Part shown: in pieces, positions 1 through 8,767 of the stretch
Position numbering within the stretch: position 1 is the first letter of the stretch
Layout: each line of letters opens with the position of its first letter
From: Pseudomonadota bacterium
GTDB lineage: Bacteria > Pseudomonadota > Alphaproteobacteria > Caulobacterales > Caulobacteraceae
Length of the DNA stretch: 64,000 nucleotides
Assembly (NCBI GenBank): GCA_020161365.1
Contig: JAIUNU010000002.1
Coordinates: 248,001 to 312,000, forward strand
Reading direction: 5' to 3'
Position numbers and translations under genes: made by a program
Notes under the pieces: model-generated
What the model saw: the letters and a program-made list of their open reading frames with translations, nothing else
Told to the model about the DNA's origin: nothing
Databases searched by the model: none

Positions 1-382
1 CGCCTTCGGGCACGTGGGCCATGCGGCGGCGGGCGGCGTTCGGCTCGCCCCAGCGCTCGCGCAGCATGGCCATGATCTCGGGATGCTCGGGCGCCGTCAC
101 GCCGAAAGCCTTGGCGATCGAGTCGGCGGTGATGTCGTCGTGGGTCGGACCGATGCCGCCGGTGGTGATCACATAGTCGTACCTGGTGCGCAGGGCGTTG
201 ACCGCGTCGATGATCTCCTGCTCGACATCGGGCACCACGCGGGCCTCACACAGATCCACGCCGTAGGTCGCCAGATACTTGGCGATGGACGCGAGATTGG
301 TGTCCTGGGTGCGGCCCGAGAGAATCTCGTCGCCGATGATCATCACCGCGGCCGTCACGCGCGCGCTTTTGGTGGCTGTCAT
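1..382 (-). CDS. CinA-like molybdopterin-binding domain protein (partial, 5' part only)
   Basis: Only the first 127 codons lie in the window; the gene continues past base 1. The protein starts at an ATG on the minus strand ([20 protein letters not shown]). It carries the MoaB/MogA-type nucleotide or molybdopterin-binding signature seen in Cin[14 protein letters not shown] near residue 17 and [13 protein letters not shown] near residue 74. CinA proteins are linked to competence or DNA damage, and some have pyridine-nucleotide pyrophosphatase or NMN deamidase activity. Whether the C-terminal deamidase domain is present cannot be seen. The gene is divergent from sfsA, with 53 bp between the starts. 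Confidence 0.85.
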   Translation of the reverse strand, partial: MTATKSARVTAAVMIIGDEILSGRTQDTNLASIAKYLATYGVDLCEARVVPDVEQEIIDAVNALRTRYDYVITTGGIGPTHDDITADSIAKAFGVTAPEHPEIMAMLRERWGEPNAARRRMAHVPEG

Positions 383-435
383 CGCCTCGATCCCCTATCT
401 GGCCTGCTGTTCTTCCCTTCCGACTTAGGCCTCGC

Positions 436-1155
436 ATGCTGCTGCCGCAACCGCTGATCCATGGTCGTCTGGTGAGCCGCTACAAGCGGTTCTTCGCCGA
501 CCTCGTACTGGACGACGGCCAGGAGATCACCGCCCACTGCCCCAATCCGGGGGCGATGCTGGGCGTCCGCGAGCCCGGCCAGGGCGCCTGGGTGTCGTGG
601 TCGGACGATCCCAAGCGCAAGCTGGCCTACACCCTGCAGCTGGTCGAGCAAGGGAACGCTCTGGTGGGAATCAACACCCTGCTGCCCAACCGGCTGGTCG
701 CCGAGGCCCTGGCGGCCGACGCCATCCCCGAGCTTTCCGGCTATGCGACGATCAAGCCCGAGGTGAAGTATGCGCAGGCCAGCCGCGTCGACTTCCTGCT
801 GACCCACCCGGACCGGCCCCCTTGCTGGCTGGAGGTCAAGAACTGCCACTTCTCCCGCAAGCCGGGCCTGGCCGAGTTCCCCGACTGCAAGGCCGAGCGC
901 TCGACCCGGCACCTGGAAGACCTCGCCACCCAGGTCCGCGAGGGCCACCGGGCCGTGGTGCTGTTCGTGGTCCAGCGCGAGGACTGCGAGGTGTGCAGCG
1001 CCTGCGCCGACTTGGACCCGAAATTCGCGGCGGGGCTGGACGCCGCCGCCGCCGCCGGGGTGGAGGTGCTGGTCTATGCGTGCGCGATGAGCACACAGGC
1101 GGTGGGGATCGATCGCCGCATCGTGTGGAGCAGCGCCCGTCTAACAGCGATTTAA
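436..1155 (+). CDS. sfsA: Sugar fermentation stimulation protein SfsA
   Basis: 239 residues, the usual SfsA length. The N-terminus ([20 protein letters not shown]) and the segment [11 protein letters not shown] near residue 37 are typical of the family. So is the acidic core [10 protein letters not shown] near residue 132, which belongs to a PD-(D/E)xK-like nuclease fold. SfsA was first described as a regulator of maltose metabolism and was later proposed to be a DNA/RNA-binding nuclease; its real role is unsettled. The C-terminal cysteines ([12 protein letters not shown]) are a visible feature. The start is the ATG just after the short divergent spacer with cinA. The gene stands alone; a short lipoprotein gene follows 72 bp later. 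Confidence 0.92.
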   Translation: MLLPQPLIHGRLVSRYKRFFADLVLDDGQEITAHCPNPGAMLGVREPGQGAWVSWSDDPKRKLAYTLQLVEQGNALVGINTLLPNRLVAEALAADAIPELSGYATIKPEVKYAQASRVDFLLTHPDRPPCWLEVKNCHFSRKPGLAEFPDCKAERSTRHLEDLATQVREGHRAVVLFVVQREDCEVCSACADLDPKFAAGLDAAAAAGVEVLVYACAMSTQAVGIDRRIVWSSARLTAI

Positions 1156-1227
1156 GCTGCATTCCCCACGCCTTCGGCTACTTCTTCCCCCGCTCGCGCG
1201 AGAGGGGCGCGGACATTGGGGGAGCGT

Positions 1228-1617
1228 ATGAAGCGGACCATCCTGGCGCCGGCCATCCTGGCCTTGGTTCTGTCGGGCTGCGGTCCGTCCGATCCCAAGA
1301 AGCCCGAGGGCGGGCTGATGCTGGGCCTGCGGGCGATCTTCGCGTTCAAGGCCTGCACCGACAAGCTGGAGCAACGCTTCGGCCTGACGAAGGTGGTGGG
1401 GGTCACCTCCAACGACATGAACCCCATCCAGGTCGGCCCGCCGGGCAACTGGGACGTCAAGTTCACCGCCGACGTCACCGAGGAAGAGAGCGGCCGGGTC
1501 ACGCGCTACACCGGCGTCTGCCACGTCCGCCGCGACAAGCCCACGACCCTGGACGCCAGCTTCGTCAAGGAGGTCAAGGCGGGGGGCGACGTCGTGCGGC
1601 GGGTCCGCCCGGGCTGA
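1228..1617 (+). CDS. Small putative lipoprotein of unknown function
   Basis: 129 residues. The N-terminus MKRTILAPAILALVLSGCG has basic residues, a hydrophobic stretch and a lipobox (LSGC), so the protein is probably lipid-modified at Cys18 and held in the membrane facing the periplasm. The rest contains a region around GNWDVKFTADVTEEESGRVT that reads like a small beta-rich domain. I do not recognise a family. The ATG at 1228 is preferred over a TTG at 1216 because a GGGGGAG ribosome-binding site lies just ahead of it. It sits between sfsA and map on the same strand, but a 132 bp gap to map argues against a shared transcript. Confidence 0.7.
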   Translation: MKRTILAPAILALVLSGCGPSDPKKPEGGLMLGLRAIFAFKACTDKLEQRFGLTKVVGVTSNDMNPIQVGPPGNWDVKFTADVTEEESGRVTRYTGVCHVRRDKPTTLDASFVKEVKAGGDVVRRVRPG

Positions 1618-1749
1618 GACGCCAGGCTCCAGGCCGAAAGGTCGCGGCCAAGAGGCGACGGCTATTGAACTTTTATGCTATGCTCGCGACATAACCCCTG
1701 ACCGCAGACCCCTTCGCCGCCCCTGCGGCGGCGAGCCCCCGAGTAGAGC

Positions 1750-2580
1750 ATGACCCTGGACACCGCCCTCGAAATCGAAGCCGAGACCCGCACGGGTCAG
1801 ATCAAGATCCACAAGGCCGAGGACTTCGAGGGCATGCGCAAGGCCGGCAAGCTGGCCGCCGAATGCCTGGACATGCTGGTTCCGCACGTGCAGCCAGGCG
1901 TATCGTCCGACGAGCTGGACCGGCTGGCGCGCGAGTTCATCCTCGACCACGGCGCCCTGCCCGCCTGCCTCTATTATCGCGGCTATCCCAAGACGGTCTG
2001 CATCTCGCGCAACCACGTGGTCTGCCACGGTATTCCCGGCGACTGGGCCCTGAAGGAAGGCGACATCGTCAATATCGACGTGACCGCCATCGTCGACGGC
2101 TGGCACGGCGACACCTCGCGCATGTACGGCGTCGGCGAAGTCGGCCCGCGCGCCCGTCGCCTGGTCGAGATCACCTATGAGGGCATGCGGCGCGGCCTTG
2201 AGGCGGTAAAGCCGGGCGCCACGCTCGGCGACATCGGCTACGCCATCCAGTCCTATGTCGAGGCCCAGCGCTGCTCGGTCGTGCGCGACTTCTGCGGCCA
2301 CGGCCTGGGCCGCGTGTTCCACGACGCCCCGAACATCCTGCACTTTGGCCGCCCCGGCCAGGGCGCGGTGCTGAAGCCCGGCATGTTCTTCACCGTCGAG
2401 CCGATGGTGAACCTGGGCAAACCCGCCGTGAAGGTGCTGAACGACGGCTGGACCGCCGTCACCCGCGACAAGTCGCTGTCGGCCCAGTGCGAGCACTCGA
2501 TCGGCGTGACCGAAGACGGCTACGAGGCGTTCACCGCCTCCCCGGCCGGGCTGTTCCAGCCGGCGATCTTGGGCGGCTAA
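1750..2580 (+). CDS. map: Type I methionine aminopeptidase
   Basis: 276 residues. Removes the initiator methionine from nascent proteins in the cytoplasm. All five dimetal ligands of the family can be placed: Asp110 (VNIDVTAI), Asp121 (HGDTSRMYG), His184 (CGHGLGRVFH), Glu217 (TVEPMV) and Glu248 (CEHSIGVT). The substrate-site segment RNHVVCHG is present near residue 88. The sequence has a 20-residue N-terminal extension before the core (IKIHKAEDFEGMRKAG), common in alphaproteobacterial copies. The start is the ATG after GAGTAGAGC. It lies between the small lipoprotein gene and a small membrane-protein gene on the same strand. Confidence 0.95.
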   Translation: MTLDTALEIEAETRTGQIKIHKAEDFEGMRKAGKLAAECLDMLVPHVQPGVSSDELDRLAREFILDHGALPACLYYRGYPKTVCISRNHVVCHGIPGDWALKEGDIVNIDVTAIVDGWHGDTSRMYGVGEVGPRARRLVEITYEGMRRGLEAVKPGATLGDIGYAIQSYVEAQRCSVVRDFCGHGLGRVFHDAPNILHFGRPGQGAVLKPGMFFTVEPMVNLGKPAVKVLNDGWTAVTRDKSLSAQCEHSIGVTEDGYEAFTASPAGLFQPAILGG

Positions 2581-2640
2581 TCGCGTAAAACGCGCATTTC
2601 TGCGATAGACAATCGGGCTTTGGTTCGCGATCCTGCGGGC

Positions 2641-2907
2641 ATGACTGAGGCTGAGAAGCGCAGGCGATTTCAACGTGTCATCGGGTGGTTCTACCTCCCG
2701 ATGATGGCGGGCCTGTACCTTGTTCACAACGCTCTGAAACTGCGCGACGGCGAGATCGCCGAGGCTGAGTTTCTGTGGCGCGCCTCCATCTCCGCCCTTG
2801 TGATCATTGTGGGCGCTCTCATCCCTTGGGCGGAAGATCGTCGCCTTCGCCGTCTCGCCGAGGAACGGCGCAAGACGCGTCGGCTGCCGCTGAACCTGGG
2901 CGCGTGA
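2641..2907 (+). CDS. Small two-TM membrane protein, hypothetical
   Basis: 88 residues from ATG 2641 (MTEAEKRRRFQRVIGWFYLP); a TTG at 2620 would add seven residues without improving the protein. Two hydrophobic stretches are visible: about residues 15-32 (GWFYLPMMAGLYLVHNAL) and about 50-66 (SISALVIIVGALIPWA). They are followed by a very basic tail (EDRRLRRLAEERRKTRRLPL) that should stay in the cytoplasm. I recognise no family. It lies 60 bp after map and is followed by a short GC-rich hairpin that could end transcription. The coding status rests on the clear membrane pattern and frame. Confidence 0.6.
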   Translation: MTEAEKRRRFQRVIGWFYLPMMAGLYLVHNALKLRDGEIAEAEFLWRASISALVIIVGALIPWAEDRRLRRLAEERRKTRRLPLNLGA

Positions 2908-2934
2908 TGCGGAAGCGCGGCTAGGTCCCCAAAT

Positions 2935-2957
2935 CCTCCCCCATTGGGGGAGGTTTT
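2935..2957 (+). terminator. Hairpin with T4 tail after the small membrane protein
   Basis: CCTCCCCC and GGGGGAGG form an 8-bp perfect stem with an ATT loop, followed by TTTT. It resembles the repeated CCTCCCCC-type intergenic elements elsewhere in the window, so it may be a terminator derived from that repeat family. Confidence 0.5.
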
Positions 2958-3014
2958 ACCTCTAGACAACTCTAGCGATAATCCGCCTACTCCTCCCGTA
3001 GAGTCGAGGGCGGC

Positions 3015-3788
3015 ATGGTCAGCGTTTCTTCCCTGGCGATTTCCGACGGCGCGCCGGACGAGCCGACCGCGCCTGCCCCAAAGCCGGTCCCGCCCAAGCC
3101 CGTCCGCAAGTCCGCCCACGCCCATCACCTAGGGCACCGTGAGCGCCTGCGCGAGCGGGCGGCCAAGGGCGGGTTCGTGGCGCTGCCCGACTACGAGCTG
3201 ATCGAGCTTTTCCTGTTCCGCACCTTCCCGCGCGGCGACGTCAAGCCGCTGGCCAAGGCGCTCTTGGCGCGGTTCGGCTCGCTGGACGGGGTGCTGGGTG
3301 CAACGGTCGAGGAGCTGCGCACCGTCCCCGGCGTCGGCGAGGCGGCGGCCATGGACCTGAAGCTGCTGCACGAGGTCTCGCTGCGCGCTGGCCGCGACAA
3401 GATCGCCAAGCGGCCGGTGATCAGCTCGTGGAGCGCCCTGCTGGGCTATGTGCGCGTGGCCTTGGCCAACGAGTCGCGCGAGCAGTTCCGGGTGCTGTTC
3501 CTCGACAAGAAGAACCAGCTGATCGCCGACGAGGTGATGAACCGCGGCACGGTCGACCACGCCCCGGTCTATCCGCGCGAGGTGATGCGCCGGGCGCTGG
3601 AGCTGTCGAGCAGCAACCTCATCATTGTCCACAACCATCCTTCGGGCGATCCCACCCCCTCGCGCCCCGACATCGACATGACCAAGCAGATCGTCGAGGC
3701 CGGAAAAGCCCTGAAGATCGCCGTGCATGATCATTTGGTGGTCGGTCGCGAGGGCGTGGCCAGCTTCAAGGCTCTGGGGTTGATGTGA
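3015..3788 (+). CDS. radC: RadC/JAB-domain DNA repair-associated protein
   Basis: 257 residues. A Pro-rich N-terminus (residues 15-35) leads into a helix-hairpin-helix-like region ([20 protein letters not shown], about 98-117) and then the RadC JAB/MPN domain. The metal-binding JAMM signature is intact: [17 protein letters not shown] with His206, His208 and Asp219. Members of this family were named for a supposed repair role and now appear in genome-maintenance and mobile-element contexts; biochemical function is uncertain. The family is about 220-230 residues, so this copy has a longer N-terminus. It follows a short hairpin repeat and precedes a dipeptidase gene. Confidence 0.92.
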   Translation: MVSVSSLAISDGAPDEPTAPAPKPVPPKPVRKSAHAHHLGHRERLRERAAKGGFVALPDYELIELFLFRTFPRGDVKPLAKALLARFGSLDGVLGATVEELRTVPGVGEAAAMDLKLLHEVSLRAGRDKIAKRPVISSWSALLGYVRVALANESREQFRVLFLDKKNQLIADEVMNRGTVDHAPVYPREVMRRALELSSSNLIIVHNHPSGDPTPSRPDIDMTKQIVEAGKALKIAVHDHLVVGREGVASFKALGLM

Positions 3789-3861
3789 AGCCGTAAGATG
3801 GGTTGACGGCCGCAAATCCAGCGCTGAGCTTCACCGGGCGAAATCGTTCCGGAGTGCTTCC

Positions 3862-5109
3862 ATGCGTCGCCTGCTCACCGTCCTCCTCGCCTCGACCGCC
3901 CTGCTGGGGGGCGTCGCCGACGCCCAGACCAAGGCCAAGAAGCCTGACGCGCCGCCGGCGGTGTCCAAGGCCGACAAGGCGCTGCATGACAAGTTCCTGA
4001 TCCTCGACACCCACCTCGACACCCCGACCCACTTTGGTCGTCCGGGCTGGAACATCACCGACCGCCACGAGGTGGAGCACGATTTCAGCCAGGTCGACCT
4101 GCCGCGCATGAACGAAGGCGGCCTCGATGGCGGCTTCTTCGTGATCTACACCGGCCAGGGCGACCTGACCGCCGCCGGCTACGAGTACGCCCGCAACTAC
4201 GCCCTGCACCGCGCGATCGAGATCCGCGAGATGCTGGCCGGCAACAAGACCGGCTTCGAGCTGGCCGTGACCTCGGACGACGCCCGCCGGATCAACAAGG
4301 CCGGCAAGAAGTTCGCCTTCGTCAGCATGGAGAACAGCTGGCCGCTGGGCGAGGATCTGACCCTGCTCACCACCTTCTACAAGGAAGGCCTGCGGATGGC
4401 CGGCCCGGTCCACTTCCGCAACAACCAGCTGGCCGACAGCTCGACCGATCCCAAGGGCAAGATCTGGAACGGCTACTCGCCGCTGGGCCTGCGCTGGCTG
4501 GCCGAGGCCAACCGCCTGGGCATCGTGATCGATGTCAGCCACGCCAGCGACGATGTGGTCGACCAGTCGCTGGCCCTGTCCAAGGTTCCGATCATCGCCT
4601 CGCACTCGGGTCCCAAGGCGGTCTACGACCACCCGCGCAACCTCGACGACGCGCGCATCAAGAAGATCGCCGACGCCGGCGGCGCGGTGTGCATCAACTC
4701 GATCTATCTGACCGACACCACGCCCAGCCCCGAGCGCAAGGCCGCGCTGGAGGCCCTGGGCCGCGCCCCGGACCCGAAGACCGCCACGCCCGAGATGGTC
4801 AAGGCCTATGGCGAGAAGCGCGCCGCCGTCGACAAGGCCTATCCGGCCCCGCGCGGCGACTTCGACCTCTACATGAAGAGCATGCTGCACGTGCTGAAGG
4901 TGGCCGGGCCCAAGGGCGTCTGCGTCGGCGCCGACTGGGACGGCGGCGGCGGCATGGACGGCTTCGAGGACATCACCGACCTGCCCAAGGTCACCGCCCG
5001 CCTGAAGGCCGCCGGCTATAGCGACGCCGACATCGAAGGCATCTGGAGCGGGAATGTGCTGCGCATCGTCGACGCGGCGCAGGCCTATGCGAAGACGGCG
5101 GCGAAGTAG
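3862..5109 (+). CDS. Membrane dipeptidase, peptidase family M19, secreted
   Basis: 415 residues with a Sec signal peptide ([21 protein letters not shown], cleavage near 21). The family hydrolyses dipeptides, some with a D-residue at the C-terminal position, using two zinc ions. Visible motifs: ILDTHLDTP near residue 47 (HxD ligand pair), the Glu in [11 protein letters not shown] near 157, DVSHASDD near 226, and [15 protein letters not shown] near 249. These fit renal-dipeptidase-like enzymes. The signal peptide places it in the periplasm. It stands 73 bp after radC, probably with its own promoter. An inverted-repeat element separates it from convergent msrQ. Confidence 0.9.
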   Translation: MRRLLTVLLASTALLGGVADAQTKAKKPDAPPAVSKADKALHDKFLILDTHLDTPTHFGRPGWNITDRHEVEHDFSQVDLPRMNEGGLDGGFFVIYTGQGDLTAAGYEYARNYALHRAIEIREMLAGNKTGFELAVTSDDARRINKAGKKFAFVSMENSWPLGEDLTLLTTFYKEGLRMAGPVHFRNNQLADSSTDPKGKIWNGYSPLGLRWLAEANRLGIVIDVSHASDDVVDQSLALSKVPIIASHSGPKAVYDHPRNLDDARIKKIADAGGAVCINSIYLTDTTPSPERKAALEALGRAPDPKTATPEMVKAYGEKRAAVDKAYPAPRGDFDLYMKSMLHVLKVAGPKGVCVGADWDGGGGMDGFEDITDLPKVTARLKAAGYSDADIEGIWSGNVLRIVDAAQAYAKTAAK

Positions 5110-5114
5110 GCGCG

Positions 5115-5237
5115 CTCCAATCCTCCCCCCAGGGGGGAGGAGGCCGAAGGCCGGAGGGGGAAGTTCCGCCGAGCTTGCCTCTTCCCCCTCCGTCGTCTCT
5201 TCGAGCCGCCACCTCCCCCGCTAGGGGGAGGATTTTT
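5115..5237. repeat. Intergenic inverted repeat, CCTCCCCC family
   Basis: Begins with CCTCCCCCCAGGGGGGAGG and ends with CACCTCCCCCGCTAGGGGGAGG, with GGAGGGGGAAG and CTTCCCCCTCC facing each other inside. It fills the space between the convergent dipeptidase and msrQ genes. Related elements lie at 2935, 28385-28505 and 48925. Confidence 0.75.
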
Positions 5238-5853
5238 TCAGCGTTCGCCGCCCGTCCCAGACCCGCCAAGCCATCAACGCCACGAACACCAGGCCGTAGA
5301 TGATCGGCGGCCGGTGATCCGCCTTGACCAGCAGGTAGTAGTGGATCACCCCCAGCGGGACGATCAGATAGATCAGGCGGTGCAGCCGGCTCCACGCCGC
5401 ACGGCCCATGCGGATCACCCAGCCGTTGGTCGAGGTCACCGCCAGTGGGACCAGCAGGACAAAGCCCAACATGCCCAGGGTGATGAAGGGCCGCTTGAGG
5501 ATGTCCTTCCACAGCTGGCTCCAGTCGAAATAGAGATCGACCCCGACATAAGAGAACAGGTGCAAGAGCACGTAGACGAAGGCGAACAGCCCCACCGTCC
5601 GGCGAAACCGCACCAGCCTCGGCATCTTCAGGATCCGCGCCGCCGGCGTGATGGCCAGGCCCACCAGCAGGAGCCGCAGGCCCCAGACGCCCAGCTCGCG
5701 GATCAGCTTCTCGATCGGATTGGCGCCCAGCTCGCCCGCATAGCCGCGCCAGGCGAGCCAAGCCAGCGGCGCGAAACAGGCCAACCAGACGAGGCCGTAG
5801 ACGAGGTTGTCCTGGAGCTTGGAGGGGCGTTTCTTGCGGGAGGGATTAGCCAC
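5221..5853 (-). CDS. msrQ: Heme-binding membrane subunit MsrQ of the methionine sulfoxide reductase system
   Basis: 210 residues, the expected MsrQ (YedZ) size. A basic N-terminus (MANPSRKKRPSKLQDN) is followed by about six hydrophobic helices, including VYGLVWLACFAPLAWLAW and LLLVGLAITPAARILK. Ferric-reductase-like heme-ligand histidines are plausible in VYVLLHLFSYVGVDLYFDW and WSRLHRLIYLIVPLGVIHYY. It passes electrons from the quinone pool or a cytoplasmic flavin reductase to periplasmic MsrP. msrP lies just upstream on the same strand, but a 159-bp gap filled by a repeat separates the two. Confidence 0.93.
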   Translation of the reverse strand: MANPSRKKRPSKLQDNLVYGLVWLACFAPLAWLAWRGYAGELGANPIEKLIRELGVWGLRLLLVGLAITPAARILKMPRLVRFRRTVGLFAFVYVLLHLFSYVGVDLYFDWSQLWKDILKRPFITLGMLGFVLLVPLAVTSTNGWVIRMGRAAWSRLHRLIYLIVPLGVIHYYLLVKADHRPPIIYGLVFVALMAWRVWDGRRTLKKSSP

Positions 5854-5864
5854 AGCGCCTCACC

Positions 5865-6000
5865 TCCCCGATTTCCCCGGCGAATGCCGGGGCCCAGATC
5901 GAAACCACGAGCGCCTTTTCCGACGGCTGTGCGATCAGGCGAACCCACCTCAAACGCCCAGAATGAATCTGGATCCCGGCATTCGCCGGGAAGGTCGGAT
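5865..6000. repeat. Intergenic inverted repeat, CCCCGGCGAATGCCGGGG family (copy 1)
   Basis: CCCCGGCGAATGCCGGGGCC at about 5875-5894 is answered by CCCGGCATTCGCCGGG near 5975-5991. Each end is itself a hairpin and the ends are inverted copies of each other. The same element recurs at 9270-9395. It sits between msrP and msrQ. Confidence 0.8.
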
Positions 6001-6012
6001 TTTTGGCTGGCA

Positions 6013-6933
6013 TCAATAAAACCGCTTCAAATCCATACCCCGGTACAGGTCCGCCACCCACTCGCCATAGCCGTTGAACGGCAGGGTCTCGCGGCGGCGG
6101 AACTCGCCGATGCGACGCTCGGTGGCCTGGGACCAGCGGGGGTGGTCCACGGCCGGATTGACGTTCGAGTAGAAGCCGTACTCGCGGGGCGCCAGCACGT
6201 TCCAGGAGGTGACCGGCTGCTTCTCGACCAGGCTGATGCGGACGATCGACTTGATGCCCTTGAAGCCATATTTCCACGGCACGACCAGCCGCAGCGGCGC
6301 GCCGTTCTGGTTGGGCAGGACGTCGCCATAGAGGCCCACCGCCATCAAGGTCAGCGGGTGCATGGCCTCGTCGATCCGCAGGCCTTCGCGATACGGCCAG
6401 TCCAGCGTGTTCCAGGCCTGGCCCGGCATCTCGGAAGGTCGCATCACCGTCTCGAACGCCACGAACTTGGCCTTCGAGGTCGGCTTGACCGAGGCCAGCA
6501 GGTCCTTCAGCGGGAAGCCCACCCAGGGAATGACCATCGACCAGCCCTCGACGCAACGCATCCGGTAGATGCGCTCCTCCAGCTTGTTCTTGCCGATCAG
6601 GTCCTCGATGCCGACGGTGCGCGGAGCCTCACAGGCGCCGTCGATGCGCACGGTCCAGGGGCGCGGCTTGAACTTGCCCGAGTTTTCGGCCGGGTCGCCC
6701 TTGTCGACGCCGAACTCATAGAAGTTGTTGTAGGTGGTGATGTCCTCTTTCGAGGTCGGCTTCTCGGTGGTCGAAAAGCCCCGGCTGTAGCTGAGGCCCG
6801 CCTGAGCCTCGCTGGCCGACGCGCCGGCCACGCCTAGGCCGGCCAGACCCGCCATCAGGGTCCGGCGCTTGAGATAAAGACCGTGGTCGGTGACGTCGTT
6901 GTCGGTCAGGTCGGCGGCGTGGCGGATCAGCAT
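6013..6933 (-). CDS. msrP: Periplasmic methionine sulfoxide reductase catalytic subunit MsrP
   Basis: 306 residues. The N-terminus has a Tat-type leader ([19 protein letters not shown], residues 22-40) that would export the folded molybdenum enzyme. It repairs oxidised methionines in envelope proteins. The molybdopterin-ligand cysteine is Cys127 in [20 protein letters not shown]. Other typical segments are [10 protein letters not shown] near residue 67 and [18 protein letters not shown] near 216. Length fits the YedY family. msrQ is downstream on the same strand after a repeat element. Confidence 0.95.
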   Translation of the reverse strand: MLIRHAADLTDNDVTDHGLYLKRRTLMAGLAGLGVAGASASEAQAGLSYSRGFSTTEKPTSKEDITTYNNFYEFGVDKGDPAENSGKFKPRPWTVRIDGACEAPRTVGIEDLIGKNKLEERIYRMRCVEGWSMVIPWVGFPLKDLLASVKPTSKAKFVAFETVMRPSEMPGQAWNTLDWPYREGLRIDEAMHPLTLMAVGLYGDVLPNQNGAPLRLVVPWKYGFKGIKSIVRISLVEKQPVTSWNVLAPREYGFYSNVNPAVDHPRWSQATERRIGEFRRRETLPFNGYGEWVADLYRGMDLKRFY

Positions 6934-7004
6934 GGGAACGCTCCGAAGCGGCTTACGTCACTGATACGCGGCGGCGCGGCGTTTGGTTACCTTGCGGCGC
7001 GTGA

Positions 7005-7715
7005 TTATTGTCGCGCCGGTCGCGCGCCCGCCTGGTCACGCCCTTGGGCGGCGTAAACCTGCCGCAAGCCCTCGGCCAGAGCCGCGCGTTCGGCGGGCGG
7101 CAAGGTCGTTGCGAACGCCGCCAGAGCGGCCTCGACGTTGCTTCGCGCCTCCTGTTCCAGCGCACGGGCGTTGGCGAGGCGACGCGCCACCTCGGCCGGA
7201 TCGGCGCCCGGGGTCGACAGCGCCTCCAAGGCAGAGCGTCGCTCAAGACGCGCCTGGCGGGTGATCGGCTGGTTTCTCTGATTCACCGCCTTGAGAGTCT
7301 GGCGGAGGGCGACACGATTTTGCGGCGAAAGCTGCTCGCCCGCCGTCCAGATCGGCGCACGCGCCGGCCGCGGATCCGGTGGGGCGTTGGTCGGCGCAGG
7401 CGTTGACAGGGGGGCGGGTTTGCTCGCCACAGGCGCGGCGCGCGCAGGCTTATCGTTCGGCCGGTTTGGCGCAGGCGAGGCGCTCGGCGCGGCAGGCGAG
7501 CCCTGACCTGCCGCAGCGGGCGGCGTGGACGGGGCGGCGGCCGGCGGAGCGGCGACTGGCGTAGCAGCGACTGGCGCGGCCGCCAGCGGCGCGGGCGTCG
7601 CAGCCCGGGGGCTGGTGAGACGCACATAGGTCACCCCGACCACCCCGCCAATCAGGAAGACATTGAGGGTCGCCGATGCGATCAGGCCGATCAGCAGCGG
7701 GCGTGAAACACTCAT
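7005..7715 (-). CDS. Membrane-anchored periplasmic metal-sensor/Spy-like protein
   Basis: 236 residues. The start is the ATG at 7715, which overlaps the stop of the upstream gene as ATGA, implying translational coupling. One transmembrane segment (LLIGLIASATLNVFLIGGVV, residues 6-25) is followed by a long Ala/Pro-rich linker (about 35-125). A helical C-terminal domain then contains VALRQTLKAVNQRNQPITRQ and repeated Arg/Glu heptads, as in the heavy-metal-resistance/CnrX-CpxP-like family. Such proteins sense periplasmic metal or envelope stress for a partner sigma factor. It is the last gene of the ECF operon. The metal or signal cannot be told from sequence. Confidence 0.65.
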   Translation of the reverse strand: MSVSRPLLIGLIASATLNVFLIGGVVGVTYVRLTSPRAATPAPLAAAPVAATPVAAPPAAAPSTPPAAAGQGSPAAPSASPAPNRPNDKPARAAPVASKPAPLSTPAPTNAPPDPRPARAPIWTAGEQLSPQNRVALRQTLKAVNQRNQPITRQARLERRSALEALSTPGADPAEVARRLANARALEQEARSNVEAALAAFATTLPPAERAALAEGLRQVYAAQGRDQAGARPARQ

Positions 7716-8164
7716 AACTCGGATGGCTCCCGAAGGGCGTCCTGCAGGTCCTGATAAACCTCGGCGGCGGTCACACTCTCGTCGTGCTGGGCTGTCGACG
7801 GAAACGCCGGCGCATGGACGTATCCGCCAAGGCTGACACCAGCCAGAACCCCGGCGAAAGCGGCCGCCGAGAGGCCCAGCGCCGCCGACAAACCCGCCAC
7901 CCACCGCCGCGCCGTCGTCGGGGCCTTGGGCGCAGCGGTGATCAGGCGGCCCAGCAGCGCGGCGCCGACCGCTTGGGCCGGCGCCAGGTCCAGGAGGCGG
8001 TCAACCTGCGACGCCTCGGCCAGAACGGCCGCCAAGCGGGTCGGATCGGACGCCAGCAGCGCGCGCGCGGCCTCGCGCTCGCCCTCGGGCCAACGCGCGA
8101 TCTCGCCGCCATAGCTTTCCGCCAGCGCCTCGAAGCGCGCGACGGACATCGCCGATGTCGTCAT
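7712..8164 (-). CDS. Probable anti-sigma factor-like single-TM protein
   Basis: 150 residues. The N-terminal cytosolic part (about 1-85) is helical and acidic (FEALAESYGGEIARWPEGE). One transmembrane segment follows (WVAGLSAALGLSAAAFAGVL, about 88-107), then a short periplasmic tail ending in helical DLQDALREPSEL. This size and topology, directly downstream of an ECF sigma gene (13 bp gap), suggest a membrane anti-sigma factor. No HxxxCxxC zinc anti-sigma motif is seen, so it is not of the ZAS type. The function is inferred from position and topology. Confidence 0.6.
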   Translation of the reverse strand: MTTSAMSVARFEALAESYGGEIARWPEGEREAARALLASDPTRLAAVLAEASQVDRLLDLAPAQAVGAALLGRLITAAPKAPTTARRWVAGLSAALGLSAAAFAGVLAGVSLGGYVHAPAFPSTAQHDESVTAAEVYQDLQDALREPSEL

Positions 8165-8177
8165 CCTCGAGCCTCCT

Positions 8178-8741
8178 TCATGCCGCGCCGTCCCGCGCCA
8201 GATCCGCCAGCGACGCCTTCAGCGCCCGACGCCCACGCGAGAGCAGGCTTTCCAGCGCCTCGACGCTGATCTCCATCAACCTCGCCGCTTCGATATTGCC
8301 AAGCCCCTGGTGATGGCAAAGCACGATCGCCTCGCGTTGCCGCGCCGGCAGCGCCGCCAGGGCCGCCTCGACCCGGCGCGAGAGATCGGCGTGCAGCAGA
8401 CCCGCATCCGGCGCGGGACCCGTGTCCATCTGCTCGGGCGGCGCATCGGTCACCACCTCGCGCCGGCGACGCAGACGGTCGTAGCAGAGGTTCAGCGCCA
8501 CGCGGTGCAGCCAGGTGTCGAAGCGGGCGGCGCCCGGCTTCCAGGCTCTGGCCTGCTTCCAGGCGCGCAGGAAGGTCTCTTGGGCCACGTCCTCGGCCTC
8601 GCCGGAGTCGTTGAGCATCCGGCGGGCCAGGGCGAGAATGCGCGGCAGTCGCCGGTCCAGCAGGGTTCGTACGGCGGACGGGTCGCCCCGTCCTACCCCC
8701 GCCAGCAAGGCTTCGTCGGGATCGTTCCCGTCGGAGACCAA
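8178..8741 (-). CDS. ECF-type RNA polymerase sigma factor
   Basis: 187 residues. Region 2 is clear (RRMLNDSGEAEDVAQETFLR near residue 40, then WLHRVALNLCYDRLRRRR near 77). Region 4 is clear (ALAALPARQREAIVLCHHQG near 128, then ARLMEISVEALESLLSRGRR). The HTH of region 4 should read the -35 element. It lies in a four-gene minus-strand series: EF-hand protein, sigma, probable anti-sigma, and metal-sensor-like protein, with gaps of 26 and 13 bp and one 4-bp overlap. This layout suggests a signal-responsive regulon started by the periplasmic sensor. The target promoter cannot be read from this window. Confidence 0.9.
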   Translation of the reverse strand: MVSDGNDPDEALLAGVGRGDPSAVRTLLDRRLPRILALARRMLNDSGEAEDVAQETFLRAWKQARAWKPGAARFDTWLHRVALNLCYDRLRRRREVVTDAPPEQMDTGPAPDAGLLHADLSRRVEAALAALPARQREAIVLCHHQGLGNIEAARLMEISVEALESLLSRGRRALKASLADLARDGAA

Positions 8742-8767
8742 ACCTCAACTCGCCGCGCACGTCGTCA